64,000 nucleotides of DNA from Chondrus crispus (GCF_000350225.1 NW_005179007.1:124001-188000), one strand, 5' to 3'; positions 18,885-29,673 are shown, counted from the stretch's first letter. Made by a program: numbers and translations. The notes: generated by a model from the letters alone, not told the origin.

Positions 18885-19604
18885 ATGTCCGTGTCTGCCC
18901 CGCTATCTTCAAATGAATCTGCTGAAATCCACGTTCTCATCTTTACCAAGTATCCTACTCCGGGCTATGCCAAGACCCGTCTCATTCCTGCTTTAGGCAA
19001 GGAAGGCGCAGCCGACATTTCTCGACAATTGACGGAACGTATTGTATCCGTAGTTCGCTCACTTTTGACTTCATCCACACTTGCGCCGCACCTCACTTCC
19101 CGTATACATTATGCATCTAGCAGCGCAAGTAGAGATGAAAAGGAGCGCATGAAAAAATGGCTGAGAACGCCGCCGCATTTCTCTACATCCAAGGAAGATT
19201 TCATTGCCCAGACAAGCGGGGATCTAGGCCATCGATTAGATACCGCATTTCATGCATCATTCCGTGACGGAGCACGAAAGGTAGTCGTCGTTGGAGCGGA
19301 CATTCCAGAAATCGATAGCGTTCTACTTGAAGAAGCCTTCGCCGAGTTGGACGGGGCCGATGTCGTCATTGGCCCTGCTCAGGATGGAGGATACTACTTG
19401 CTGGGAATGAAGACCGCTCATTCGTATTTATTTCATGATATACCTTGGAGTACGTCTATGGTGTGTGAAGAGACAATAGAAATTGCCAAAGCAAACGGCC
19501 TCTCCATAGCCACCCTTCAGACGTTACGAGACGTTGACCTTCCTGAGGACCTGCCATATTTCAGCAGGTTCAGCTCGACCCCGGAACGACCTCATGCCAA
19601 ATAG
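18885..19604 (+). CDS. DUF2064 / TIGR04282-type glycosyltransferase-like protein
   Basis: A 239-residue protein of the GT-A fold family related to MobA/CofC-like nucleotidyltransferases. Near the N-terminus is IFTKYPTPGYAKTRL, the P-x-x-G-x-x-K-T-R-L nucleotide-binding signature. Then come SGDLGHRLDTAF, VVVGADIPEID (the D-x-D/P region) and IGPAQDGGYYLLGMK, all hallmarks of DUF2064. The length fits the family (about 200-240). The exact reaction is not established. In bacteria and algae it is often linked to glycan or phosphonate metabolism. Its last 35 bases overlap the coding end of the convergent cyclin gene. Confidence 0.88.
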   Translation: MSVSAPLSSNESAEIHVLIFTKYPTPGYAKTRLIPALGKEGAADISRQLTERIVSVVRSLLTSSTLAPHLTSRIHYASSSASRDEKERMKKWLRTPPHFSTSKEDFIAQTSGDLGHRLDTAFHASFRDGARKVVVVGADIPEIDSVLLEEAFAELDGADVVIGPAQDGGYYLLGMKTAHSYLFHDIPWSTSMVCEETIEIAKANGLSIATLQTLRDVDLPEDLPYFSRFSSTPERPHAK

Positions 19605-20268
19605 ACACAGCTGCCACCCGGTATGTAATAAACGGCCATGTGATTGCGTTGGAGTACTGCGCAAAGTTCGCTTCCGAGACAAAGACCTCCCAATTCACAA
19701 CTTTAAGAACCTCCGCTTCGAGGATGTGTATGGTTTGCGTTGGACAGTTGAGAAGAGGGGTTAGCTCAGAATTACAGACATTTGTATCTAGGACGAGCTT
19801 GATCGCAACCACTAGGCAGGCTCCAAACACGCGCACAACGTTGGTCTCGGTAAGAGGAACACCCGCCGCTATGACACGATCTAAGATAATGACTGCAGCG
19901 ATGAGGATATTCCATGACTCATAAAATTGTTCAGACACTACATCAATCGTCCACTGCAAAAGATCTGCTTCATACTTATGACTTTCGAACCACCACCATT
20001 TAGAATTTGGAAAGTCTTTGTTTGTGTTAAAAAGACACGCTATATATATTAGATCCGCCAGACGCCTAGTCTGCAATGATCCGTTCCAAAAGATAGGGTA
20101 TGGGAAATTACTCAAGGGTGATGTAAAACCGAGCCATAATATGCTGAGGCTGGGATCTTTAATAGACACACATGGCTGAGGTAGTGTTGCTGCTCCATTT
20201 AGTCTCGACCTGGTGACTGGTACTGGAAAATTCCTATTCTCGAGGATTTCTTCCCCTTGATAGGACAT
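19570..20268 (-). CDS. Cyclin-box protein
   Basis: A 232-residue protein; the ATG gives MSYQGEEILENRNF. The C-terminal half is a single cyclin box: ILIAAVIILDRVIAAG, then LVVAIKLVLDTNVCN, and the helix-5 signature LEAEVLKVVNWEVFVSEANF. Such single-box proteins resemble the PHO80/PCL-like or CYCP group that partners cyclin-dependent kinases, but the partner cannot be told. The first 110 residues are not recognisable. A related gene lies at 40251-40868 in this window (shared LDRV.KAG, LEsEVL.ll.W.VFVS). Its 3' end overlaps that of the DUF2064 gene by 35 bases. Confidence 0.75.
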   Translation of the reverse strand: MSYQGEEILENRNFPVPVTRSRLNGAATLPQPCVSIKDPSLSILWLGFTSPLSNFPYPIFWNGSLQTRRLADLIYIACLFNTNKDFPNSKWWWFESHKYEADLLQWTIDVVSEQFYESWNILIAAVIILDRVIAAGVPLTETNVVRVFGACLVVAIKLVLDTNVCNSELTPLLNCPTQTIHILEAEVLKVVNWEVFVSEANFAQYSNAITWPFITYRVAAVSIWHEVVPGSS

Positions 20269-21423
20269 ATTTCCTTCGTGAATGAGAGGAACGACACGTG
20301 AGGGGCAACTGCACAATGGTCCTCTGAGATGACAACACCAGCAATCTGATGAAGAACTCTTGTAATAGCCGGTCAGGGCATGCCCGATTCACAAAACAGG
20401 GATGGTTGATACTTCGAGTAGCCTTGTGGTCTGAATTCTCCAGCAGGCCTCCTGCAACTGTCGAATCTTGTAACGTATGGAAGCAGAGTGCTTCTTTTGT
20501 GATGCCCCAACCAATTTCTTTCAAATATGCCTATTCGAACGAAGAATCCCTTAGACTGACACAGCGAACCTATGCGTGTACAGAGATATTGACCCGTTGA
20601 ATCGAAAAAACCGCACTCCTGAACTCCAGTACTATTGGCAGCACTATATCTAACGAAACGTTTCCCTTCCTCTTCAGGTTTGCATGACACACTTGGTTGA
20701 AAAGGATCACATTTCATATCGCGGAAAATTACCTAGTGATGGTACAGGGCAAGAAGAGGATATGCTCCCAGGTTCAAAATCAATGGCAGTAATGAACAGA
20801 AAAGAAGTAAACAATTAGATGTAGGATCCTTCTGCTTTCAACTATCAAATGTCATGGAGTGGTAATTAATCGCTTATGCCAAGGAATTTTTTTAAGGTCG
20901 CGAAAGCAGGTCTTGAACGAGAGAAATAAGGTGAATGCTGCAACATGATTCAAGGCATGGAAAGGATAAGAAGTCCAAAAATTTGTGTTCAGCATATGTT
21001 TCTTGTGAAATAATCAATGTATGATTCCCAGCACTACTTTCTGCCACGCAATCACCTCAAAGGGTTTAAAACCCAAAAGGAAAACGAAAAAGTCCTTAGA
21101 AAGGAATATGCAAACCTCAGTTTTATGACTCCCAAGAATTGCTGAGAAGTCTATTCATGAAGTTTATCCATTGTTTTAAAACAGGCTATCCCTCGAACGC
21201 TACTTTCTGCGTGGGTACAGCGTTTTTTTCCCGCAAAAAGATTCTAATAACGGTCCTTATACTTGCATGGGTCGATGTTGCTTTCGATATTTTTGTTGAA
21301 TAGCTGAACTCCATTTCGGTTCCCTGCACATTTTGGTATCAACCTGCCACGGGAGCTTCTCAAAGAACCGGAAAGATTGACAGAAGCGGCCGGGTTGCGA
21401 AGCGCCTCTAGCGCAGAGAGAAA
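20269..21423. other. Intergenic region, no gene supported
   Basis: Between the divergent cyclin and MADS-box genes. A 114-codon minus-strand frame (20373-20717) starts with ATG but has no recognisable motif; it could be a leader exon or chance. The rest is AT-rich and featureless. Confidence 0.45.
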
Positions 21424-23342
21424 ATGAGCGCTAACGTGTCTTCGGATAGACCTCCTTCGCCGCCGAAAACAGCAGGGAGGAAAAAGATCAAAATCCAGCG
21501 CATTGAAGACAGCAGAAATCGCCAGGTGCGTCATGATTTATGTGGGACACAGAATATAGAGCTGAGGGACTGCACTGTTTTTATATCTAACTGACGATTG
21601 GGCATCTCTGTTCGATTAAGTAGGTGACGTTTCTCAAGAGGAAGAATGGTTTGCTTAAGAAAGCGATGGAACTGGTAAGGATGTGGATAACCCATGTAGA
21701 TAACCCCTTTCCTCAAAGTCTAGATGTGTGTACGCTTGCTGATATCTAACTGCGGATCGTTTTCATTGACATCGAAATACTTCCGCAGGGCATTTTATGT
21801 GACTGTGAGGTTACAGTTATCATCTTCAACCTCAACAACGGAAAGTTATTCGAGTACAGTTCTGTCGAACCAGAGACGGTTTTGCAAAAGTATGCGACGT
21901 ATAACGGACCGAGTGAGCGGCGAAAAAAAGAGAGGGTACGTCTAATACCTACCGATACGAAACCCAAGTTATTCACAGTTGACTGTGACTGGCATTGAAC
22001 AACTAACGACTTTCCTGATCAAATTTTTTTCATTTGCTATGCCTTCTAGTTCTTTGAGTTAGCAGCATCCAAGGGGACTTCCAATATCCCTGTTAATGAA
22101 CCAAAACTTGCTCAAGCGGCGATGGATGCGTCCGCGGCTGCTGCACGGCGACCCCGGCCGACACACAAGTTCAAAAATTCCGATACACAGCCTGGTGCAG
22201 AGCAGTACTACAACGGCAGAAAGTTGTCCTCCGGAGAGTCGCCCGGCAATTTGGCCTACCGTCTCGAAACTCCGCATGAGATACCCCCTGGACCGGAGCT
22301 CGAACCGACACGTATAAGAGCGCCAGCTCATACAGATGGCTTTCACATGCATCCAACATCGGGGGTTGTTAGTCAACATGCACAAAACCAGCACGTCATT
22401 GCGGGAAGGCCTCCTTCGATGTCAATCGCGCCGGCTCTCCCATCGCAGCTATCTGCCCCATCTATGTTCACTCCAAGCACCGCCGGTCGTCACTTGTCAG
22501 CTGCATTAGGGTTGCCCACTCCGTCCGCCATTAATGGCCAAAGCGCACGATTTCCTTTTATTCAACAAGAAAAGGAACCTGACCACAATGCTGCTTCAAC
22601 CATGCTCCCACCCCCCTATTTAGGCAGAACGTCGATTACTCCTAAGCGCGAAACTCAATTACTGCGCACTGAAACCAGAAGCGTGCAACCGAAAAATGAA
22701 TTTGCTCCTCTGCCTAATCCTCGAGAGATTTTGGCCCCAGCCGGCGGCTCGGCCGTATCTCACTCAACGGAAAATGCTGAGGTAACGCTGCAGGCGAGCG
22801 TAGTCAGTTCCGAGGGACAACTTCATTCAGATGGCCAACTGCAGGAGTCTAGCCAGCGGGTAGTACCCCGCCTCCGTCCAAACCTTACGGTTGCCATTCC
22901 AAATCCCAATAGAGAGGATTTCGCCTCTGGCACACCGTCTGGACTACATTCAATGTCCAGTCCTTCAAGTGGGAATGAATCCTTTCGTGGCTTGATGAGC
23001 GCCCGCCTACCTGGAATGACCCCAACTGGTTTAGGAGCCTGGGCTCCGTGGAATCAACTAACTCCAAGCGAACGAGACTCAATCCCAGTGCCACTTACGC
23101 CCTTTTTGAACTACAATCTTGATGGTTCGGGAGATAGTGCGCAACTAGGATTTGGAAGCGGGCACCATTTTAGCCTTCCAAGCCCAACAAATGCCGGATT
23201 ATTGCCCCTCACTCCAAGGGTGATAGGGTATGACCCTCTGGCCACTTCTCGTGCTGAGGGCCAATCCCTCCTGCCATCGAAGCGAAGCATCGATCATCTT
23301 TTTGACCAGACTGACAATCAATTCCCAAAGCGACAGCGCTAA
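21424..23342 (+). CDS. MADS-box transcription factor, MEF2 type (4 exons)
   Basis: Exons 21424-21525, 21624-21674, 21789-21935 and 22050-23342, joined by three GT..AG introns (98, 114, 114 nt), give a 530-residue protein. The MADS box is split over exons 1-3: GRKKIKIQRIEDSRNRQ, then VTFLKRKNGLLKKAMEL, then GILCDCEVTVIIFN. The following KLFEYSSVEPETVLQKYATY matches the MEF2 extension, so it is a type II (MEF2-like) rather than SRF-like factor. Residues 150-530 are Ser/Pro-rich and disordered, as in MEF2 activation regions. It should bind A/T-rich CArG/MEF2 sites as a dimer in the nucleus. Without splicing only the last exon is visible as a long frame. It is convergent with the next gene (120 bp apart). 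Confidence 0.92.
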
Positions 23343-23462
23343 GGTCCTACAAGGCTGCACTTCCTTCCGTGAAAACAAGGATTCGCCGGCTGAAATGCAA
23401 ACCACAGCGATATAAGTAATGGTGCTTCCCTTCAGTTAATAACGATGTATTAAACACATGAA

Positions 23463-26075
23463 TCATTCTGCGTCAGGAGGCTCAAATGTCAAGGAAGCCA
23501 CGAGCGCATCTTCGTCCACATCTGATGAAGAATTGTTGAATGTATCTTTCACTGCAGCCGGCTGAACTTCCCTTGTGGGGGAGGTCGCGATCATTTCTTC
23601 TCCACTTTCGATCCCACCAACGGATTCCTTAGCCAGAGTGTTAGAAATGCCTTCCACAGCCTCCACCGTGATGGGAAGAACACCGCCAGGAGCATTCTGT
23701 AGTGAGGTCGAATGCGGGATGTTTACGGTCACCAGGCCTGTCCCAGCAACACTTTCGTGAATGGTGCTTGCTGCTGTGCCTGCAGAGACCGCTACGCCAG
23801 TCCCAATATTTGCATGGTTCTCTGTAGATTTTTTCACAACGCCTTCAGAGAGAGGCATTTTCTGATCTGAATCCATAGCATTTCGTAGATATGCTTCTGC
23901 CCGTGTTTTCGTTCCAGCCCCTCTGTCCTTTTCGTCGCGTCCTGGAAAATTTTCGAGTCGTTTGCCATTATCTCCGCCTGGAATTTCGTTGCGACTTCCT
24001 TCGAAAGCCGACGATAAGCCATCCTCCTTACGAGGTTTAAGCATTTCTGCGTCACTTTTATCTGTCCCTTGCGGCTCATCATCATCTAATTGATGCGGAG
24101 TGGGGTTCTCTTGCTGCTGCGGTAAGAATCCAGTCACAGGCGATTGATGATCACTAGCATTCCGCCTTGGGACCTTGGCTCGCACCACCGGGGGCCCTCG
24201 AGGATGTAGCAAGAGTTCTGCTGTTGATCTCATTCGCAAACCCGAGCTACGCAACTGCGGAGACGATGCCATGGATAGAGTTGTTTGCTTCGACAGTGAC
24301 AAGCATCGCAGAAGAAACGGGCTCGCTTCCGCACTGAGACGGCTGGGGCCGCCTCCGAGAGCCATCGCTCTGATGAGCTCTAAGAATTCAGTCGAGGATG
24401 TGGAAAATCGCTCGATCCGTTCCATCAAAATTTCAATCCGGCGCAATGCGTCCACAGCTCGTGATTCGAGAAGGCCTCTGTTTTCGACTATTGCAGTCAG
24501 TAATCGAGTGCCAGATATTAGAACAGTTTGCAAATCCCTGATGGTTGCTGATGCCCATGTCACTGATTTATCAGACGTGCTGTCAACCGCGGACATCTCC
24601 TTTGCGTGCGCTTCTCGGTTTCTTGAGTTCGCGACCTTACGCCTTTTTCGAAATCGTGCTGATTCGGAGATGGCAGAAGAGCTTTTCGACAGCAAGTAAC
24701 TCTGTGCATGTGCCGCTTTTGAGTATATTGCAATGTCACACTCAAACAATTTCACGAACGGCTCCAAAATTTGCTCAATGAAGCCGCATCCCAAAACCAT
24801 TACTATTCGTGCCATGGCGTCAAAAAGAAGGCTGCGTTGTACGATAGCGGCAACAGCCCCTGGAGCTGTTTGTACTTTTAGAATCATGTATGACAATTGA
24901 CGGTGAAATGCTTGAGCAAGGACATGAACATACGGAAGCATAGCCGAGCGATCAACGCTTTCAGTTAGTGTGACTAAGGTGCGAAGAGATTCTCTTTCAG
25001 TAATCGCGATCAAACGAAGGACATCGTCAGCGTTCAATGCGACACCCTCCAGGTCAGGTGTGTACAGGTCAATCTGTCTATGGGAGAACCCGCGACATAG
25101 TGTGTGTAAAAGTTTGGGAATAGATATGAACAGTGGCGTTAGAGAACCGTGGTTGAGCACTTCTTGAAGCATGAAAGAAGCAGCAGAGTAGAGATGACTG
25201 AGCCGGTCTGCAAACCCCGAAGCAGCTTGCTCCTTTAAGTCCGCAACTGCAAGCAACATTGAGGGTGTTACAGCTCTTCTAGACTGGCGAGCAGAAGTAA
25301 AATGGTCCACAATACTCAGAATTTCATCAAGCTTTGTACACCCAGACTCAATGCGCTCATCGAAGACTTTTTGCTTAACTTTTTCCGGACAACATATCAG
25401 TAGATGAGCTAGCAGTTTGGCGGAAGCTTGTCGCACGCTTTCCAAAGGATGTCCAACCCATTTGCCCCACAGTGCAAGTTCCAGTCGTGGGAGAACCTGT
25501 CGAAGTTCTCTCGGGGCTGTATTGAGAATAGCAAAGAGTAGAGCTATCGAAGCCAGCGCAACGTCCCCCGAGGGAGGGTCACCTTCCAAGAAACGAGTGA
25601 CATGAACCACAGCAGAATGGCATGCTGTTGTAATGCTTACCTTCTGGTTGCCTCCCTCGAGTGTCAACGGAGCTCCAGCGGTGATGAGCGATGCTACTGC
25701 AGCTAGCGCCTGTGCAGTCAAAGAACGATTCACGCCCCGAGCAGATTTTAGAATCGAGATAACTCGAGAGGTCAGGGATGCCCAATGGTCCGCGACGAGC
25801 GATGGTGGCGCATGCTTTGATAAAAGGACGGCAACGCGAAGGGACGCATTACGACTGTACGGGTTCGGGTTGACCAACCCTGCTTGAACAGCCGAGAAAA
25901 GTTGATCCGCATCCTCACTTGAGAGAGTCGCAAGAGCTCGGGATGCACCGGTGTGGGCCAGGACTGCGTTGAAGCAATAAAGCCTCGACGAGTCGTTAAG
26001 TGATTTAAGTGCTTGCGATAGTTCCCGGACTTGCTTTGCGTTGGCGGCCGGAGTACCGAGGTCGAGGGCGGACAT
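23463..26075 (-). CDS. PELP1/RIX1-like HEAT-repeat protein (rRNA processing)
   Basis: An 870-residue protein. The first 600 residues are leucine-rich paired helices (for example SRNASLRVAVLLSKHAPPSL and LIAITERESLRTLVTLTESV), resembling the RIX1/PELP1 N-terminal HEAT-like domain. A basic stretch (RFRKRRKVANSRN, about 475) could be a nuclear signal. From about 640 it is Pro/Glu/Ser-rich and disordered and ends very acidic (SSSDVDEDALVASLTFEPPD). In other eukaryotes this protein works with the Rix1/PELP1-TEX10-WDR18 complex in 60S ribosome maturation. The assignment is by overall architecture and weak motif resemblance, so another HEAT protein is possible. The gene is divergent from SMN. Confidence 0.5.
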   Translation of the reverse strand: MSALDLGTPAANAKQVRELSQALKSLNDSSRLYCFNAVLAHTGASRALATLSSEDADQLFSAVQAGLVNPNPYSRNASLRVAVLLSKHAPPSLVADHWASLTSRVISILKSARGVNRSLTAQALAAVASLITAGAPLTLEGGNQKVSITTACHSAVVHVTRFLEGDPPSGDVALASIALLFAILNTAPRELRQVLPRLELALWGKWVGHPLESVRQASAKLLAHLLICCPEKVKQKVFDERIESGCTKLDEILSIVDHFTSARQSRRAVTPSMLLAVADLKEQAASGFADRLSHLYSAASFMLQEVLNHGSLTPLFISIPKLLHTLCRGFSHRQIDLYTPDLEGVALNADDVLRLIAITERESLRTLVTLTESVDRSAMLPYVHVLAQAFHRQLSYMILKVQTAPGAVAAIVQRSLLFDAMARIVMVLGCGFIEQILEPFVKLFECDIAIYSKAAHAQSYLLSKSSSAISESARFRKRRKVANSRNREAHAKEMSAVDSTSDKSVTWASATIRDLQTVLISGTRLLTAIVENRGLLESRAVDALRRIEILMERIERFSTSSTEFLELIRAMALGGGPSRLSAEASPFLLRCLSLSKQTTLSMASSPQLRSSGLRMRSTAELLLHPRGPPVVRAKVPRRNASDHQSPVTGFLPQQQENPTPHQLDDDEPQGTDKSDAEMLKPRKEDGLSSAFEGSRNEIPGGDNGKRLENFPGRDEKDRGAGTKTRAEAYLRNAMDSDQKMPLSEGVVKKSTENHANIGTGVAVSAGTAASTIHESVAGTGLVTVNIPHSTSLQNAPGGVLPITVEAVEGISNTLAKESVGGIESGEEMIATSPTREVQPAAVKDTFNNSSSDVDEDALVASLTFEPPDAE

Positions 26076-26479
26076 TGCTAACGGATTGAACTGCTCATCT
26101 ATTTAGATGACAGGTAGTTGCTTTGTCCTGAGGAATATCTTATATACTTGAGGTCCTCACTCCACATCCCGCGAAAGTGCATGGGCGCGTCGCCGTCATC
26201 CGTTGGATAGGATGACGTGGGACTCGGATCAAACAGGAAACTGCGTCAAAATTTTCCTTTTTTTACCCATGGTATGAGAAGCTATGCAAGACCAGAAAGA
26301 AAGGCCATATGGAGGGAACCGCATGCAGAGTGGTCCCCGACATTTCGTTTACAACATCAGCCTTCTTCTGTGAAACTTTCTTAGAAATTCCCGACGATCT
26401 CACCGGGGTCATCAGCTTTCTTGTGTATCATTGCCACGCCCCGTTCAGACAGATACTGAGACCATCAGACGACGTAAAC
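26076..26479. promoter_or_regulatory. Divergent promoter region between PELP1-like and SMN genes
   Basis: 404 bp between two start codons pointing away from each other. It must contain both promoters. No strong core element was recognised. Confidence 0.4.
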
Positions 26480-27088
26480 ATGAATGAGAGCTCAGAACGT
26501 GAGTTCATGCATATTTGTTTCGACGCGCTTTCTCGAGCCTTTATCCAAAAAGAATCAATGTGAAATGCTAACCGTTCCTTGCTCTCCACACGTGAATTGC
26601 AACGAAAAGCAGGATACGTCCCTCTCGCATCCGCCGAACCCGACACATGGGATGACACTGCTCTCATTGAAGCCTATGAAAGAGCCGTCCGCTCCCACAG
26701 ACTCGCTAGTGATACAGAGCGAAACGGGAATGCCACCGACTTTGCCGCACCCAATGGGAAGCCTAGTCAAGCAAAGAAAAGAAAAAGGCAGAAGCACGTC
26801 GCGGAGAGAAGTTTATCTCAACCACACTCGGCTGGGCAACAAAGTGTTTGTCCGACGACTCAACCAGACGCAAATCGTACCGCACCAGCGACAATCACAT
26901 TTCCGGTCCCCCCACCACTTTCACCGCCCACGTCCGCACCTGCGAGGGCTTCGAAGTCAATTTTCCTTCCTCCCCCGCCACCACCGCCCGGTTCATCCCC
27001 GGATCTAGAGGCGCTATTGCTCTCCTGGTACGAGGCGGGATACCGAGCCGGCCAGTATGTTGAACGCAATAGTAGCGGAAACGAATGA
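26480..27088 (+). CDS. SMN: Survival motor neuron (SMN) protein, Tudor-less (2 exons)
   Basis: Exon 1 is 26480-26498 (six codons plus one base) and exon 2 is 26613-27088, with a 114-nt GT..AG intron. The protein has 164 residues. Near the N-terminus is DTWDDTALIEAYERAV, a close match to the Gemin2-binding helix of SMN (DxWDDTALIKAYDKAV). A Lys/Arg run (KKRKRQK) and a Pro-rich part follow. The C-terminus has LLLSWYEAGYRAGQYVE, the YG-box oligomerisation helix. No Tudor domain is visible between them, as in the short Smn1 of fission yeast. SMN oligomers with Gemin2 assemble Sm rings on spliceosomal snRNAs. It is convergent with bL32m, 33 bp away. Confidence 0.9.
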
Positions 27089-27121
27089 AACTGGGACGCC
27101 CAGTGGCGTCATGTAGACAAA

Positions 27122-27451
27122 TTAAACCCCTATCTCTCGGCGGCCTATGCAATTTGGCTTGCAGTACGTGTGCGGGCGTTTCCATCGATCGCAAATCTCA
27201 CATCGCGTCATACTTGCATGTGGTCGCAACCATTTGTGTGTCATGCGTTTTCGCTTTTTGCTGTGGGTTGTCTTCTTCTTCGGCACAGCCAGCACGATCG
27301 ATTCCCAGATCCCACGCAGGGCTTCCAGTGGACGCACACCTGACACTTCAGGATAAGCGAGGTGCGCAACGAGTATTGTTGGCGTCGTATTTACTCTGAA
27401 CAGGCTGGATAGTCGTGAAAAGAATCTTGGTGGTGCTAATGATAACGACAT
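27122..27451 (-). CDS. MRPL32: Mitochondrial ribosomal protein bL32m
   Basis: A 109-residue protein; the ATG gives MSLSLAPPRFFSRLSSLFRV, a basic amphipathic mitochondrial presequence. After about residue 58 comes AVPKKKTTHSKKRKRMTHKW, the conserved mature start of bL32 (in yeast and mammals the precursor is cut just before such a segment). A Cys4 zinc motif CEIC...CKPNC follows. Short length and zinc motif fit L32. It belongs to the large subunit of the mitoribosome. The cell's plastid bL32 would normally be encoded in plastid DNA, which supports the mitochondrial assignment. Confidence 0.88.
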   Translation of the reverse strand: MSLSLAPPRFFSRLSSLFRVNTTPTILVAHLAYPEVSGVRPLEALRGIWESIVLAVPKKKTTHSKKRKRMTHKWLRPHASMTRCEICDRWKRPHTYCKPNCIGRREIGV

Positions 27452-27908
27452 CGCACAAAACAAGTGCGTTTTGGATCGAGTCCTCCAAACTTCCCCCCTG
27501 TTTCACTGATTGATCACAGGGTGATAAACGTCCCAGTGGCCCGAGCCGATGTTGTCGCTATGCGTCTCGACCGAGAGGGAGAGGACAAAACAAGTTCACT
27601 CCGCGAAGCTGAAGATCCGCCAAATTTCATTTCAACAACGAGTACATTTTGATCACTTTCCACGTGTCCACGTTGTTTTTCGAGGCAAAATGAGGAGCTG
27701 AGCTCTGTGATCCGGTGGAAGGAATTGGGAATGTGGACTTGCCTACAACGTCGACATGGACTGCTCAAGGTACCAAGGGTACAGTGCACGCATATCTGAA
27801 CTAGGCTGGGAAGTAGCTTTACTTGTATGCAAATGCAGAAGCGTACAAACCGAATGCCTCCCTTTCCAATCATAAAGCGGCCAAGATTTTCGAATTAGTG
27901 AATCTCTT
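27452..27908. promoter_or_regulatory. Divergent intergenic region, no gene supported
   Basis: Between bL32m and the zinc-finger gene. A 119-codon minus-strand frame (27514-27873) starts with ATG but has no protein-like motif. Confidence 0.4.
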
Positions 27909-29673
27909 ATGGTCAAGCGACGCACACGAAGCAGTTCGCGGGCAGACGCCACGCTACTTGCCTGTCGGTTTCAAGGCTGTGTAGTTTCTTTTGCTACCGC
28001 AGCTGAGCAGAAGAAGCACGAGACGATACACCAGGCAGATAAACCATTAAAGTGCGATGAAAGTGGTTGCAATGAACGTTTCGCGACGTCCGTCGACAGG
28101 CAAGAGCACACGGGAACAGCGCATGCGAGGAGGCGAAGCAAGAGACGAAGATCGGAGAATCGCGGCGATGCTCTAGCTCTCGATGAAGTCCAACCTCAAA
28201 AGAACGAGTATCCGGGGGAAAAGAATGGCAGCGACTTTGTTGATAGTAACGTTGTTCAAGAAGCGGATGAGATTGTTGAAAATGCGGTATATCTTGCTTC
28301 ACAGATGAAAATTGCGAGGGTAGGTCTCACACCAGCTTTCGTGCGCTTTTCATGCATCCTTCATCAGTGCGATCTTGCGCATCCAGCTTCGTTACTGACG
28401 CATCTTCTCTTGGAGTGTTTCTTTTCTAAAGAGCTACGGGATCGCTGGGTGGGGCGAGGAAGACTTCCAAAATGCTCATCAATGGGCGGTGTGGGTGCAG
28501 AATGCCGTCAAGGAATTTAGTGATATATCTTTCCTTTCTAGTAAGGTGCGTATTCCATATTGTCCGAGGGATGATTACATGTGGTTTGTTTCTGACAATC
28601 TCTTTCGCGATGGGTGATACCGACAAAGCTAAAGCAAAAGCATCTACATGTCGAGCCGCTTCTAAATGCAGAACGAACATTTTTTGACTCAGTCCTTGGG
28701 TATGAGGGTCTGTCTTCGGATGTTCTCGGATACATTATATCACCCGTGTCTTCTGCAGAGAATGAAGACACTGATGAAGATCAAGAAAAAGAAACTTTTG
28801 AAAGCTTGGTCGCTGCAATCGCTGATGCAATGGATAGGAAAAGGAATCTGTCATCACTGGATGGACTTCTCCGCGACATCACGGCCATGATACCTCCCGG
28901 AACTCGACCATCCTGCAATCTTGATCCGATAGTGCTCGAAGGAGAGCGCCGCCATGAGGTGATTGCGAAAGCCCATGTGCTATGGAAGCGACATAACCAA
29001 CTGGCCAGTTCGAATATGGAGCAACACTTACACAACATTTGCGACAAACTTGACGAAGAAATGTTTGAAATCCTAGCAAACGAAGCGCGACTGGCATGCG
29101 ACTTCGCAAATAAACGAGGAGGCGCTGAGTCGAGCAAAGAGACATTGCAACATTTGTTCGCTTTCATTCGCCAAGAATTTGAAAAGAACAAGGAGAGCGT
29201 GCTGCGGCGGTTGGAAGCTGATATTTTGATAGATTTATGTGCGCATGACTGTTTACTTTTTGATTCCTATCTGTCGTATCTGCTGGAAATGCACAAGGAG
29301 CTGTCAAGCAGGTCTTCAGATGAGACTTTGGATCTGGTCAAGCGTGGGGTCGTATCGTTGAGACAGGCTGCGACGGAGAGGGTTCGAAATGGGAGTGCTC
29401 AGGAACTGGACCTTGAGGAGATACGTGCACGGATTCGAGGGTTGACAAAACAAAGAGGGTATGTTTGCAATTTCAACAGGCGATGCAATCGGCGATGCGT
29501 GGCACTGGACCGGCTAGTGAGCGGACCTAGCTAATGCGACTTGTGTGCCTCGGTTTTATGCTTCTGGTTAACCACACTTCAGAACGATTGGTTATATGTC
29601 GAAGCGCATTGTCGAAGTGTACATGTCAAGACAGGGAATGCAGAGCTTAGATTCACCTGCGGGAGCACCCTGA
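27909..29673 (+). CDS. TFIIIA-type two-finger protein with helical C-terminus (4 exons)
   Basis: Exons 27909-28319, 28432-28545, 28629-29458 and 29583-29673 with GT..AG introns of 112, 83 and 124 nt give 481 residues. Two C2H2 fingers lie at the N-terminus: CRFQGCVVSFATAAEQKKH..H and CDESGCNERFATSVDRQEH..H, followed by a basic RRRSKRRRSE patch. The remainder is acidic and helical, with no domain I can name. Exon 2 (SYGIAGWGEEDFQNAHQ) is only coding if the intron before it is spliced to the CTAAAG acceptor. The last intron is less certain: unspliced, the frame would end at 29534. Probably nuclear and nucleic-acid-binding; the role is unknown. Confidence 0.65.

Noticed and set aside
27514-27873. 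119-codon minus-strand frame between bL32m and the zinc-finger gene
   Set aside because: It has an ATG but no motif, an erratic composition and no sensible splice extension.
28320-28520. Direct in-frame extension of the zinc-finger protein
   Set aside because: The extension loses protein character, whereas splicing GTAGGT to CTAAAG leads into a clearly coding exon in another frame.
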